Assembly: GCF_000741175.1 (NCBI RefSeq)
Contig: NZ_JGYS01000024.1
Location: 1 to 35,206 of the forward strand
Length of the DNA stretch: 35,206 nucleotides
Source: Bifidobacterium callitrichos DSM 23973
GTDB lineage: Bacteria; Actinomycetota; Actinomycetes; Actinomycetales; Bifidobacteriaceae
Direction of reading: 5' to 3'
In this document: positions 17,968-26,986 of the stretch, piece after piece
Layout of the letters: each line of letters opens with the position of its first letter
Numbering within the stretch: position 1 is the first letter of the stretch
Program-made: the position numbers and the translations under genes
The notes under the pieces: model-generated
The model's database searches: none
What the model was told of the DNA's origin: nothing
What the model saw: only the letters and a program-made list of their open reading frames with translations

Positions 17968-18840
17968 TCACTGCGCGGCTTTCGCATACTTGTACGTCGC
18001 GGGGTCGCGCACCGCATCGATGGTCACGTCATCGGATTGCGTGACGGTGACCCGCGAGCCGTACATCACCTTGAGTCTGGAGCCAATGCCTCCGGCGATA
18101 TTGACGGCGTTCTGCAGGTCCGCGGGGTTGCCGATCGCACGGATCATGTACGGGGTGTCCAGAGTGACTCCGTCGCATATCAGGTTGCCGTCGGCGTCGG
18201 CGGTGATCGACGTGGAGGTGACGACGCGGACATCGCCCACGGAGATGACCTCGGCTCCGGCGTTGCGCAGCTCCTCGATGAGGGTGAACAGGCTTGCGGC
18301 GTCGATGTTCTGCTTCGTGCCGCGCGTGATCGTGATGACCACTCCCTCGCCCTGCGCCGGGAGTCTACCGGAGATGATGCCGCTGGTCTCCTCATTCTGC
18401 TTGGCGATCTTCTCGGCCTGCTCGCGTTGGTCGGCCGCCGCCTTGAGACTGGACAGCTGGCTGGACAGCTCGTTCTTGCGCTGTTCCAGCAGCTGCGCCT
18501 GATTGCTGGTCTCGTTGATCAGTCTGACGAGTTCATCCTCGCTGAGCGTCTCGTATGTGGACTGCGTGTTGTTGATCTGCGTCATGTAGCCGAATCCCAG
18601 CAACGCGCACATGAGGACCACCAGCGTCGAGGACAGCAGCTTGGCCCTCAGGCCGGAGCCTGCCAGCGAACGCTTGCCGTTCCCCGCACGTCCCACCTGG
18701 GGGAAGGATCCGGTGGCCAGGTCGTCATTGCGCTCCTCCGCCTCGACATGCGCCTTCATCCGCGTGACGGTGTCGTCACGCGTCTCCCCGCCGTTACGAC
18801 GTCCGTCGCGTCCGTCCCGTCTCATGCCCGCCATACGCAT
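17968..18840 (-). CDS. DUF881 membrane-anchored protein, second copy
   Basis: A 290-aa protein: an Arg-rich cytoplasmic N-terminus, one membrane segment (about residues 64-88), a predicted coiled coil (about 100-150, rich in Gln, Glu and Leu) and a C-terminal DUF881 domain with VVITITRGTK, IEELRNAGAEVISV and AGGIGSRLKVMYG. AGGGGCGAT before the ATG at 18840 fixes the start; the frame is open further upstream into the sbp gene. Together with Sbp and the first DUF881 gene it forms a conserved actinobacterial trio thought to be linked to envelope growth or division. No biochemical function is established. Confidence 0.85.
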   Translation of the reverse strand: MRMAGMRRDGRDGRRNGGETRDDTVTRMKAHVEAEERNDDLATGSFPQVGRAGNGKRSLAGSGLRAKLLSSTLVVLMCALLGFGYMTQINNTQSTYETLSEDELVRLINETSNQAQLLEQRKNELSSQLSSLKAAADQREQAEKIAKQNEETSGIISGRLPAQGEGVVITITRGTKQNIDAASLFTLIEELRNAGAEVISVGDVRVVTSTSITADADGNLICDGVTLDTPYMIRAIGNPADLQNAVNIAGGIGSRLKVMYGSRVTVTQSDDVTIDAVRDPATYKYAKAAQ

Positions 18841-18850
18841 ATCGCCCCTG

Positions 18851-19183
18851 TCAGCTTCGGAAGATGAACCGGCGGATGGCCGACACATTGGAGAAGATGC
18901 GGATGCCGAGCACGACGATGACCGCGGTCTGCAGCTGCGAGCCGACGCCGAGCTGGTTGCCGAGCAGCACCAGCAGGGTGGCGGTGATCACGTTGGCGAA
19001 GAACGAGATGATGAACACGCGATCGGAGAAGCGGCGTTCAAAATAGGCGCGGGCGGCACCCAGCAGGGCGTCGAGCGCGGCGACGACCATGATCGGCAGG
19101 TACGGCTGCACCCACACGGGGATGTCGGGCTGCACGAACACACCGATCACCACGCCGATGATCAGACCCAGAACCGCCGCCAT
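18851..19183 (-). CDS. sbp: Small basic membrane protein Sbp (DUF1290)
   Basis: A 110-aa protein with three membrane segments and a basic loop. Motifs include LGLIIGVVIGVFVQPDIP, VAALDALLGAARAYFERRF and FFANVITATLLVLLG. The Sbp family is found beside division and sporulation genes in Gram-positive bacteria. Its start codon directly abuts the stop of the upstream DUF881 gene (TAG then ATG), so translation is coupled. Confidence 0.9.
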   Translation of the reverse strand: MAAVLGLIIGVVIGVFVQPDIPVWVQPYLPIMVVAALDALLGAARAYFERRFSDRVFIISFFANVITATLLVLLGNQLGVGSQLQTAVIVVLGIRIFSNVSAIRRFIFRS

Positions 19184-20167
19184 CTATTCCGCCCTCCTTG
19201 CGTAGTTGAGATCGCCCACTACGGCCGCTTCCAGTGTAAGCCCTTTCGACTCCTTGACCTGCAGGGTGATGCCGGCGTCCTGATAGGCGTCATAGAGCGC
19301 GCCGAGTCGCTTACGTCCGACGGATGCGGACAGATCGCCGCTGTTGCCGATCGCCTCTATCCGGTACGGGCTGGATACCGCGTCGAGACCGACGAGAATG
19401 GCACCCCCTGCAGTGCGGATCGAGGTCTGGGCTCCGAGCCTATGGCCGTTGATGGAGATGGCCTCCGCCCCCGATTGCCACAGCAGCGAGACCAGCAGCT
19501 GAAGATCCCCGTCCGTGATGACGCGCAGATGACTGCCCGCACTCTCTCTGGGCAATGCGCCGTTCGCACCGTCATTGGCGGCGGCGATCGGGTTGGAGAC
19601 CGTCAGGGTGATCCCCTCCCCCGTCACCTTGACCAGACCGCTGGCCATCTCGTCATTGAGCACGGTCTCGCTCGAACCGGTGACGTCCAGTCGATCGGAC
19701 TGATCCTCGACCTTGGATCGCAGGTCGTTGATCTGCCCGGAGAGCGTATCCACGTTGGATTGGGACGTCTCCAGCTGCGAGGCGAGGGACGCGCGCACCT
19801 CCCGACGCGGATCGGAATGAAGCTGCTGGACGAACAGGCTGCCGAGAAACCCCACGCCGATGCATACGAGGAAGCACAGGATGCGCATCGACCATTTCGA
19901 CACTGCGGTATCCCGATGCGTGGCCAGATTCGAATCCAGATAGATGGGGTCGAGGGGACGGTTCGTCAGATCGTCGATGAGACGCAGCGATTCGTCCTGC
20001 CGGACACGGCGACGACGTTCCCGCTCCCTCTCGTTGACATCGGGGCCGGGGGCGAGATGATGGGTGATCAGCCCCCGATAGGTGCGCGAGAACGCCGAGC
20101 GGCGCCGGGGCACGGACTGTGCGCGATCCACCGGATAGGATGCCGGCATCGGCTCGAGATCGTTCAT
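19184..20167 (-). CDS. DUF881 membrane-anchored protein, first copy
   Basis: A 327-aa protein with a long charged cytoplasmic N-terminus (about 90 residues, Arg-rich with a Glu/Arg run), one membrane segment (92-114), a short coiled coil and a DUF881 domain with ITLTVSNPI, LVSLLWQSGAEAISINGHR and IGNSGDLSASV. It is a diverged paralogue of the 290-aa protein two genes downstream. The start is the ATG at 20167; a GTG precedes it directly in frame. Confidence 0.85.
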   Translation of the reverse strand: MNDLEPMPASYPVDRAQSVPRRRSAFSRTYRGLITHHLAPGPDVNERERERRRRVRQDESLRLIDDLTNRPLDPIYLDSNLATHRDTAVSKWSMRILCFLVCIGVGFLGSLFVQQLHSDPRREVRASLASQLETSQSNVDTLSGQINDLRSKVEDQSDRLDVTGSSETVLNDEMASGLVKVTGEGITLTVSNPIAAANDGANGALPRESAGSHLRVITDGDLQLLVSLLWQSGAEAISINGHRLGAQTSIRTAGGAILVGLDAVSSPYRIEAIGNSGDLSASVGRKRLGALYDAYQDAGITLQVKESKGLTLEAAVVGDLNYARRAE

Positions 20168-20195
20168 CACGCTACGCCCCGCCTACGCCCACGAC

Positions 20196-20816
20196 TCAGG
20201 CCTTGCCATGCTGGCGCGGCAGTTCCTGACGCAGCACGGTGACGCCCTGACGGAAATAGATGTATCCGGCAAGCCAATACATGGCAACGCCCCAGATGCC
20301 GGCGGCCAGTGCGGCCAGATGCAGCAGCCGGAACAGGGATCCGGTTCCGAGGTCGGCCACGGTCAGGGCGACGATCGCCATCATGAGCAGCGCGGTACCG
20401 GCCTTGCCCACGAAATGCACGGGCAGCGGGCCATACCCGTACTGCGCGATCCACAGCACCTGCACCGCCATGACAAGATCACGCAGCCCGACGACGATGA
20501 GCATCCACCAGGGGATGATGCCCGCCACCCCGAGTGCCAGGATCGAACAGAAGATGAGCAGACGATCGGCCAGAGGGTCAAGGATCTGCCCGATCTTGCT
20601 GACCTGATCGAGCTTGCGCGCCAGAATGCCGTCGATGCCGTCCGATGCGGACGATATCGCGAGTACGATCAGTGCCGGCACCATCTCATGCCGTGCCATC
20701 AGCCAGGCGATGAACGGGATGGAGATGATGCGCAGCAAACTGATGAGGTTGGGGACGGTCAGATAGATGTCCTTCGCCTCCGGACTGTACCGTGATGTGA
20801 CGTTGTGCTCGGTCAT
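20196..20816 (-). CDS. pgsA: CDP-alcohol phosphatidyltransferase, PgsA-like
   Basis: A 206-aa membrane enzyme that joins CDP-diacylglycerol to an alcohol, most likely glycerol 3-phosphate, to make phosphatidylglycerol phosphate. The family motif D-G-x2-A-R-x8-G-x3-D-x3-D is complete: D62, G63, A66, R67, G76, D80 and D84. About five to six membrane segments. I prefer the ATG at 20816; a GTG four codons upstream is possible. The same gene order, pgsA then DUF881-sbp-DUF881, occurs in mycobacteria, where this paralogue is called pgsA2; a related alcohol acceptor cannot be excluded. Confidence 0.88.
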   Translation of the reverse strand: MTEHNVTSRYSPEAKDIYLTVPNLISLLRIISIPFIAWLMARHEMVPALIVLAISSASDGIDGILARKLDQVSKIGQILDPLADRLLIFCSILALGVAGIIPWWMLIVVGLRDLVMAVQVLWIAQYGYGPLPVHFVGKAGTALLMMAIVALTVADLGTGSLFRLLHLAALAAGIWGVAMYWLAGYIYFRQGVTVLRQELPRQHGKA

Positions 20817-20850
20817 GCTTCGATTCACTGTACACGCATGGGCCGTACGG

Positions 20851-21702
20851 CTACATGCGGGACGCCTGCAATGCGGTCACGATGATGCCGCGGGCGCCCA
20901 CCTCGTAGAGCTTGTCCATGATCTGGTTGACCTTGGCCTTCGGAACCATGACGCGCACCGCGTTCCACTGCTTGTCGTGCAGCGGGGAGATCGTCGGGCT
21001 TTCGAAACCGGGGGCCGCGGCCACGGCTGCGGAGACCTTGGAGATCGGAATGTCATAGTCCATGAGCACGTAGCGCTGCGCGGTGAGCACGCCTTCAAGA
21101 CGACGGCTGAGCACGGTGAGGCGCTCGTCCTTCGGATCGAGACGCGGGGAACGGATCAGGCAGGCCTCGGAATGCATGATCGGATCGGCGAAGATCCGCA
21201 GACCGGCGTTGCGCAGCGTCGTTCCGGTGGACACCACGTCGGCGATGAGATCGGCGACACCGAGCTGCACCGAGGATTCGACGGCACCGTCCAGATGGAT
21301 GGTCTGCGCGTTGATGCCGTGTTCGACCAGATAATCGTGCACCAGCTTGTCGAAGGAGGTGGCGACCCGCTTGCCCTCGATGTCCTCCAGCTTGGAGAAG
21401 GAGGATTCGTTGGGCGCGGCGAAGCGGAACGTGGAGGCTCCGAATCCGAGAGGCATGTGCTCGAGCGCCTCGGTGCCGGAGTTCTTCAGCAGATCCTCGC
21501 CGGTGATGCCGCAGTCGATGGTGCCGCTGCCGACATACACGGCGATGTCCAGAGGACGCAGATAGAACAGTTCGATGTCGTTATCGGGATCCTCGACGAC
21601 GAGCTGTCGTGGATTGGAACGCAGTCGGTATCCTGCCTCGGACAGCATGTTCCAAGCGGGCTCGGACAGCATGCCCTTGTTGGGTACGGCGATTCTCAGC
21701 AT
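20851..21702 (-). CDS. hisG: ATP phosphoribosyltransferase, long form
   Basis: A 283-aa cytoplasmic enzyme for the first step of histidine synthesis, joining ATP and phosphoribosyl pyrophosphate. Motifs: [10 protein letters not shown] at the N-terminus, [10 protein letters not shown], and the phosphate-binding loop [18 protein letters not shown]. The extra C-terminal ACT-like domain (about the last 75 residues, [19 protein letters not shown]) is the site of histidine feedback in the long, HisZ-independent form. AAGGGG before the ATG at 21702 fixes the start. It follows hisE, which catalyses the next step. Confidence 0.95.
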   Translation of the reverse strand: MLRIAVPNKGMLSEPAWNMLSEAGYRLRSNPRQLVVEDPDNDIELFYLRPLDIAVYVGSGTIDCGITGEDLLKNSGTEALEHMPLGFGASTFRFAAPNESSFSKLEDIEGKRVATSFDKLVHDYLVEHGINAQTIHLDGAVESSVQLGVADLIADVVSTGTTLRNAGLRIFADPIMHSEACLIRSPRLDPKDERLTVLSRRLEGVLTAQRYVLMDYDIPISKVSAAVAAAPGFESPTISPLHDKQWNAVRVMVPKAKVNQIMDKLYEVGARGIIVTALQASRM

Positions 21703-21756
21703 GGTTTTCCCCTTAGTGCCGCCATGGTTCACGCGGCTTGATGAGTGTCACGGGAG

Positions 21757-21804
21757 GTGCTCCGCTAGTCATGTCATGACCGTTGGTCATGTTGCGCGGA
21801 GCAC
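21757..21804 (-). other. Two-stem hairpin between hisE and hisG
   Basis: GTGCTCCGC (21757-21765) pairs perfectly with GCGGAGCAC (21796-21804), and ATGACC/GGTCAT (21776-21781, 21785-21790) forms a second stem inside. It begins 4 bases after the hisE stop and 54 bases before hisG. No T-run; possible attenuation, processing or stability element. Confidence 0.6.
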
Positions 21805-21808
21805 GCGG

Positions 21809-22072
21809 TCACAGGTGCTTGTAGACGTCCTCGAGCGTGAGGCCGTGCTTGATCATCATGACCTGCACGTGGTACAGCAGCTGGCTCATTTCCTCGGCCG
21901 TGCGGTCGGCGCCCTCGTATTCGGCGGCGATCCAAGTCTCTCCGGCCTCCTCGACGATCTTCTTGCCGATGAAATGGGTGCCCTTGTCGAGCTCCTCGAC
22001 GGTCAGGGATCCTTCGGGACGGGTCTTGGCCTTCTCGCTCAGCTCGGCGAACAGGGATTCAAACGTCTTCAT
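21809..22072 (-). CDS. hisE: Phosphoribosyl-ATP pyrophosphatase
   Basis: An 87-aa helical MazG-like enzyme that removes pyrophosphate from phosphoribosyl-ATP, the second step of histidine synthesis. Typical features are [17 protein letters not shown] (metal-binding Glu residues) and ISQLLYH-like [20 protein letters not shown]. The length is normal for a stand-alone HisE. Gap 22073-22171 before rpe holds nothing clear. Confidence 0.95.
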   Translation of the reverse strand: MKTFESLFAELSEKAKTRPEGSLTVEELDKGTHFIGKKIVEEAGETWIAAEYEGADRTAEEMSQLLYHVQVMMIKHGLTLEDVYKHL

Positions 22073-22171
22073 GATGTGTGATTGATGCTTTCTGTTGTTG
22101 TGTGGCGTTATACGCGGTATGTGACGCGTGTGACGCGGCTCGTCCGATGCGGGCCCTTCGTCGTGTCGCGC

Positions 22172-22840
22172 TCAGTCGCGGTAGGCGGCGGCCGCCTTGT
22201 CGCGGATGGAGTCGATGGCTGCCGCACGGTCGTCGGCCCCGTACACGGCGGAACCGGCCACGAGCACGTCGGCGCCGGCCTCGGCCACGATGTGCGCGGT
22301 CTTCGGGCTGACGCCGCCGTCGACCTGGATCTTGGTCGACAGGCCACGGCGGGTGATCTCGTCGCGCAGACGACGCACCTTGGCCATCTGGTTGTCGAGG
22401 AACTTCTGACCGCCGAAGCCGGGCTCGACGGTCATGATGAGGATCATGTCGAACTCGTCGAGAATGTCGAAGATGGGCTCGACCGGTTCGGCCGGACGCA
22501 CGGCGAAGCAGGCCTTGCAGCCCATGTCCCGCAGCTGGCGCGCCAGACGGACCGGAGCATGGGTGGCCCCCATGTGGAAGGACACGGAGGAGGCGCCGAG
22601 CTTGGCGTACTCCGGGGCCCAGCGATCCGGATCCTCGATCATCAGGTGGACGTCAACGGGCAGGTCGGTGACCTCGCAGATGCGCTTGACGATCGGCTCG
22701 CCAAGCGTCAGGTTCGGCACGAAGTGATGATCCATCACGTCCACGTGGACCAGATCGGCGTTGGCGATGGCCTTGAGGTCACGCTCGAGGTTGCAGAAGT
22801 CGGCGGACAGGATGCTGGGTGCGATTTCAATCTTCTTCAT
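22172..22840 (-). CDS. rpe: Ribulose-phosphate 3-epimerase
   Basis: A 222-aa TIM-barrel enzyme that interconverts ribulose 5-phosphate and xylulose 5-phosphate. Xylulose 5-phosphate is the substrate of the bifid-shunt phosphoketolase, so this is a central step in bifidobacteria. Signatures: IAPSILSADF, HVDVMDHHFVPN (metal ligands), MTVEPGFGGQKF and QVDGGV, with the phosphate-binding VAGSAVYG near the end. Length is standard. Confidence 0.96.
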   Translation of the reverse strand: MKKIEIAPSILSADFCNLERDLKAIANADLVHVDVMDHHFVPNLTLGEPIVKRICEVTDLPVDVHLMIEDPDRWAPEYAKLGASSVSFHMGATHAPVRLARQLRDMGCKACFAVRPAEPVEPIFDILDEFDMILIMTVEPGFGGQKFLDNQMAKVRRLRDEITRRGLSTKIQVDGGVSPKTAHIVAEAGADVLVAGSAVYGADDRAAAIDSIRDKAAAAYRD

Positions 22841-22903
22841 GATTTCATACCTTATCTATCAATTCGGACGATGTCGTGCATTGGCGAGGATGTCGCCGGA
22901 AGT

Positions 22904-23833
22904 TCAACGCCTGTTCTTCCCGCGTTGTTCCTCTTCGAGGCGCTGGCGTTCAAGCTCGTCCGCCGTGACCGCGACGAGTCGTTCGCTCAGCGTCGAAGTG
23001 TTCTGGCCGATGCGATGCAGCACGACGAAGAGGATGCATCCGGCGAAGAACACGAGGATCGCGGTCCACACGTTGGTCCTCAGGCCGAGGATCACCGTGG
23101 AGTAGTTGATGCGGACGTTCTCGATCCAACTGCGGCCGAGACCGTACCAGATCATGTACATGGCGAACTGCTGCCCCGCCTTGAGCCGGTCTGCGAACCG
23201 ACGGCCGATCCAGACGATGAGGGCTGCGCCGATGAGGTTCCAGATCATCTCATAGAGGAACGTCGGGTGGAAGAGCGTGCCGGTGGGGCATGCCGTCCCC
23301 TGATAGCACACCTCGGTACGGCCGATCGCGTCGGAGGAGTCGTTGAGCTTGAGACCCCACGGCAGGGTGGTCGGCCAGCCGAACAGCTCCTGATTGAACC
23401 AGTTGCCGAGTCGGCCGATGGCCTGTGCGACGAGCAGTCCCGGAGCGAGGCAGTCGGCGAACATCGCGAACGGGTAGTGTCGATGCCGGCACCACAGGAA
23501 CGCGACCAGCGCGCCCACGCCGATGCCACCGAAGATGGCCATGCCGCCCTCCCACACCTTGACGATGTCGGCGGGGTCCCCGTTTGGGGGGAAGTACATG
23601 TCGGGGGTCGTGAACACGTGGTAGAGGCGGGCTCCGACCAACGCGCACGGCACGGTGACCAACGTGGTGTCGAGCACCTGATCGAAGGTGCCGCCCACGC
23701 GCTTCCACCTGCGAGTGAGGATCCAGACGGCGAAGCATACGCCGATGAGGATGCACACCGCGTACATGCGGATGGTCACCGGGCCGATCTGGAACTTCGA
23801 GAACGTCGGCGAGGGAATATACGCGAGATTCAT
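22904..23833 (-). CDS. lgt: Prolipoprotein diacylglyceryl transferase
   Basis: A 309-aa membrane enzyme that transfers diacylglycerol from phosphatidylglycerol to the lipobox Cys of exported lipoproteins. The Lgt signature GRLGNWFNQELFG is at 140-152, HPTFLYEM follows, and there are about seven membrane segments. A charged Glu/Arg-rich tail ends the protein. Its clients in this window include LivJ, the sugar-binding protein and three small lipoproteins. The lipid donor comes from the pathway of the nearby pgsA. Confidence 0.96.
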   Translation of the reverse strand: MNLAYIPSPTFSKFQIGPVTIRMYAVCILIGVCFAVWILTRRWKRVGGTFDQVLDTTLVTVPCALVGARLYHVFTTPDMYFPPNGDPADIVKVWEGGMAIFGGIGVGALVAFLWCRHRHYPFAMFADCLAPGLLVAQAIGRLGNWFNQELFGWPTTLPWGLKLNDSSDAIGRTEVCYQGTACPTGTLFHPTFLYEMIWNLIGAALIVWIGRRFADRLKAGQQFAMYMIWYGLGRSWIENVRINYSTVILGLRTNVWTAILVFFAGCILFVVLHRIGQNTSTLSERLVAVTADELERQRLEEEQRGKNRR

Positions 23834-23878
23834 GGTTTCATCCTACGCGCGGCATGCGAATCCGCGCCGGAACCGTTG

Positions 23879-24751
23879 TCAGCTGCGCGCGCCGTGGATG
23901 CCTTCGGCGAGTTCCTCGCTCTTGGCGGCGAGGAGCCTCAGCCCCTCGGCCTTGTCGCGCGCGGTCCTGTTGTCGTCGGCAAGCAGCGTGTGGACGAGTG
24001 CGGAACCGACGATGACGCCGTCGGCATAGGATCCGACCTTCGCGCCCTGCTCGGCGGTGGACACGCCGATGCCGACGCACACGTTCGTCGCACCGGCCTT
24101 GCGGGTGCGTTCAACGAGCAGTTCCGGGGAGGCGTCGAGCTGCGCGCGCTCTCCGGTGACGCCCATGCGCGCGGCGGCGTAGACGAAGCCGCGGGCATTG
24201 CGGGAGACGATCTCAAGACGTTCGGTGGACGAATCCGGGGACACCAGGAATATACGGTCGAGACCGTGCCTGTCGGACGCCTCGATCCATTCGCCGGCCT
24301 CGTCGGGGATGAGGTCGGGGGTGATCAGACCGGCGCCACCGGCGTTCTCGAAGTCGGTGGCGAACCGTTCGACGCCGTAATGGTAGATCAGGTTCCAGTA
24401 GCTCATGACCAGCGGGACTCCGCCGGCGTTGGCCACGGTCTCGACGGCCTCGAAGACGCGCCTGATGGTCTCGCCGTTGTTGAGGGCGATGGAGGATGCG
24501 GCCTGGATGACCGGTCCGTCCATCACCGGGTCGGAGTACGGCAGACCGATCTCGACGGCATCTACCCCGTGTTCGACCATGGTCCGCAACGCCTCGAGCG
24601 AGGTGTCCGGATCGGGGAACCCGTACGGCAGGTATCCGATGAAGGCGGGCTTGTTCTCGGCCTTGAACCGGGTGAACAGCGCCTCGGTCTGGCTGGGCTT
24701 GTGGCTGATGCCAAGCGGCTGTCCGGATGGCGTGGTTGCTGCGTTCGTCAT
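23879..24751 (-). CDS. trpA: Tryptophan synthase alpha subunit
   Basis: A 290-aa TIM-barrel subunit that cleaves indole-3-glycerol phosphate to indole and glyceraldehyde 3-phosphate and passes indole to TrpB. Catalytic residues sit in [15 protein letters not shown] (E67 and D78). AGAGGAGA lies upstream of the ATG at 24751. The raw sequence reads through from trpB into trpA because of a one-base shift near 24827; this ATG, its ribosome binding site and the recoverable trpB stop 28 bases upstream show that it is a separate gene. Confidence 0.95.
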   Translation of the reverse strand: MTNAATTPSGQPLGISHKPSQTEALFTRFKAENKPAFIGYLPYGFPDPDTSLEALRTMVEHGVDAVEIGLPYSDPVMDGPVIQAASSIALNNGETIRRVFEAVETVANAGGVPLVMSYWNLIYHYGVERFATDFENAGGAGLITPDLIPDEAGEWIEASDRHGLDRIFLVSPDSSTERLEIVSRNARGFVYAAARMGVTGERAQLDASPELLVERTRKAGATNVCVGIGVSTAEQGAKVGSYADGVIVGSALVHTLLADDNRTARDKAEGLRLLAAKSEELAEGIHGARS

Positions 24752-24779
24752 AATGGGAAAATCTCCTCTTCCTCTTGTC

Positions 24780-26866
24780 TCAGGCCACGGTGTTGCCGTG
24801 CGCTCCGGTGACCTCGAGCGCCTTGGCTGATCATCGGTCAGGTATCCGAACCACTTGCCGGCGGTGGCCATGTCCTTGTCGCCGCGTCCGGAGATGTTGA
24901 TGATCATCACGGCCTTGTCGTATCCCTTGGCCTTGAGGTCGGCGGCGGCCTTGTAGGCGCCTGCGACCGCGTGCGAGCTTTCGATGGCGGGAATGATGCC
25001 CTCGGTCTGGCTCAGGTCGCGGAAGGCGTTCATGGCCTCCTCGTCGGTGGCCCACGAGTAGTTGACGCGACCGATGTCCTTGAGCCACGAATGTTCGGGG
25101 CCGACGGATGCGTAGTCGAGTCCGGCGGAGATCGAGTAGGTGTCGAGGGTCTGTCCCTCATCGGTCTCCAGCAGATAGCTCTTGGCCCCCTGGAACATGC
25201 CGAGCTGACCCGTGCCGGGGGCGAAGCGGATGGCGTGCCTGCCGGATTCGGGGCCGTTGCCGCCGGCCTCGTAGCCGTACAGGTTGACGCGTTCGTCATC
25301 GAGGAAGGCGTTCATCACGCCGATGGCATTGGAGCCGCCGCCCACGCACGCGCACACCGCGTCGGGATGGTCGATGCCGTACCAGTCCTGAAGCTGCTGC
25401 TTGGCCTCCTCGCCGATGATCTTCTGGAAGTCGCGCACCATCTCGGGGAACGGATGCGGACCTGCGACGGTGCCGAGCAGGTAATGGGTGTCCTTGACGT
25501 TGGTGACCCAGTCGCGCAGCGCCTCGTTGATGGCGTCCTTGAGGATGCGGTCGCCGAGCGTGACCTCGACCACCTCGGCGCCGAGCATGCGCATGCGGGC
25601 CACGTTGAGGGCCTGACGGCGCGCGTCGATCTGGCCCATGTAGATGCGGCACTTGAGGCCCAGCATCGCACAGACGGTGGCGGTGGCCACGCCATGCTGA
25701 CCGGCTCCGGTCTCGGCGATCACGCGGGTCTTGCCCATGCGCTTGACGAGCAGCGCCTGACCGAGCGCATTGTTGATCTTGTGGGCGCCGGTGTGGTTCA
25801 GATCCTCACGCTTGAGGAAGATGCGTGCATCGAGACCGGTCTTCTCCCTGACGAGCGCGGAGAAGCGCGGCGCCTCGGTCAGCGGCGAGGGACGACCCAC
25901 GTAACGCTGCTGGAGGGTCATGAACTCCTTGTGGAACTCGGGATCGGCCTTGGCCTCATCGTAGACGCGCTCCAGCTCATCCAAGGCGGTGATCAGCGCC
26001 TCGGGCACGTAGCGGCCGCCGAACTGCCCCCAATACGGTCCGTGATGTTCGCTCAACGGGGTGGTTTCGGATGCTTTCACTCTTGCTCCTGCCTTTACTA
26101 GTCGTTCGACCGCCAGCTCATGGTCGTCGGCGGTGGCCACGCCTTCTCCGACGAGGACGGCGTCCGCGCCGGCACGGCCGTAGTCCTCGACCTCCACGGC
26201 GCCGAACACACCGGATTCCGCCACTCTGATGACATCGTCCGGCAGGTTCGCGGCCAATTCGTTGTACTTGTTGACGTCCACCTTCAGATCCTTGAGGTTG
26301 CGGGCGTTGATGCCGATGACCCTGGCGCCGACGGCGATCGCGCGATCGATCTCCTCACGCGTATGGGTCTCGACGAGCACGGTCATGCCAAGCTCGTGCG
26401 ACAGCTCGAGCAAATGCCTCAGCGTCGCGTCGTCCAGCGCTGCGACGATGAGTAGCACCAGATCGGCGCCGTGCGCACGCGCCTCGTAGATCTGATAGTC
26501 GGTGACGATGAAGTCCTTGCGCAGCACGGGGATATGCACCGCGGCGCGCACCTTGTCGAAATCGTCGAGGGAGCCGAGGAATCGGCGGCCTTCGGTCAGC
26601 ACGGAGATCGCGCTGGCGCCGCCCTTCTCGTACTCCAATGCCAGTGCGGCCGGATCGGGGATGTCGGAGAGGTGTCCCTTGGACGGGGATGCGCGCTTGA
26701 TCTCGGCGATCACGGGGATGCCGTCGGCGCGCTTGAGCCATCGCATCGCATCGATCGGGGCCGGGGCCGCCAGTGCGGCACGCTTCACGTCCTCAAGCGA
26801 TACGCTGCGCTCGCGGGTGCGCTGGTCCTCCAGTGCACCCGCCACCAGTTCGTCCAATACTGACAT
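24780..26866 (-). CDS. trpCB: Fused indole-3-glycerol-phosphate synthase / tryptophan synthase beta; one-base frameshift near end
   Basis: A two-domain enzyme for successive late steps of tryptophan synthesis. Residues 1-265 are TrpC, with [11 protein letters not shown] (55-64) and LRKDF (K117). From about 275 the TrpB domain starts with [16 protein letters not shown], the pyridoxal-phosphate Lys is K363 in HTGAHKINN, and the phosphate-binding GGGSNAIG follows. After GYLTDDQ the frame breaks at 24825-24827. Restoring one G gives [15 protein letters not shown] and a stop at 24780-24782, for about 695 aa. Without it the frame runs on into trpA. Start at the ATG 26866 after AAGGGAGG. The TrpC-TrpB fusion is, to my recollection, normal for bifidobacteria and lets the product of one site feed the TrpA-TrpB complex. 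Confidence 0.92.
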
Positions 26867-26986
26867 GATCCTCCCTTGTCGTGGTGGTCGATCATGCGTC
26901 ACTCTAGGCCACGATCCGTCTCACAGTGCCGTCATGTCCTACATTCTGAGCGATTTCGGATGTCCCGGCGCCCGCACCTTACGAGA

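Noticed and set aside
18611..20242. 543-codon plus-strand frame opposite the DUF881/sbp genes
   Set aside because: Antisense to three conserved genes, with low-complexity composition.
22082..24811. 909-codon plus-strand open frame opposite rpe, lgt and trpA
   Set aside because: Antisense to three well-recognised enzymes; composition and lack of a ribosome binding site mark it as a GC-driven shadow.
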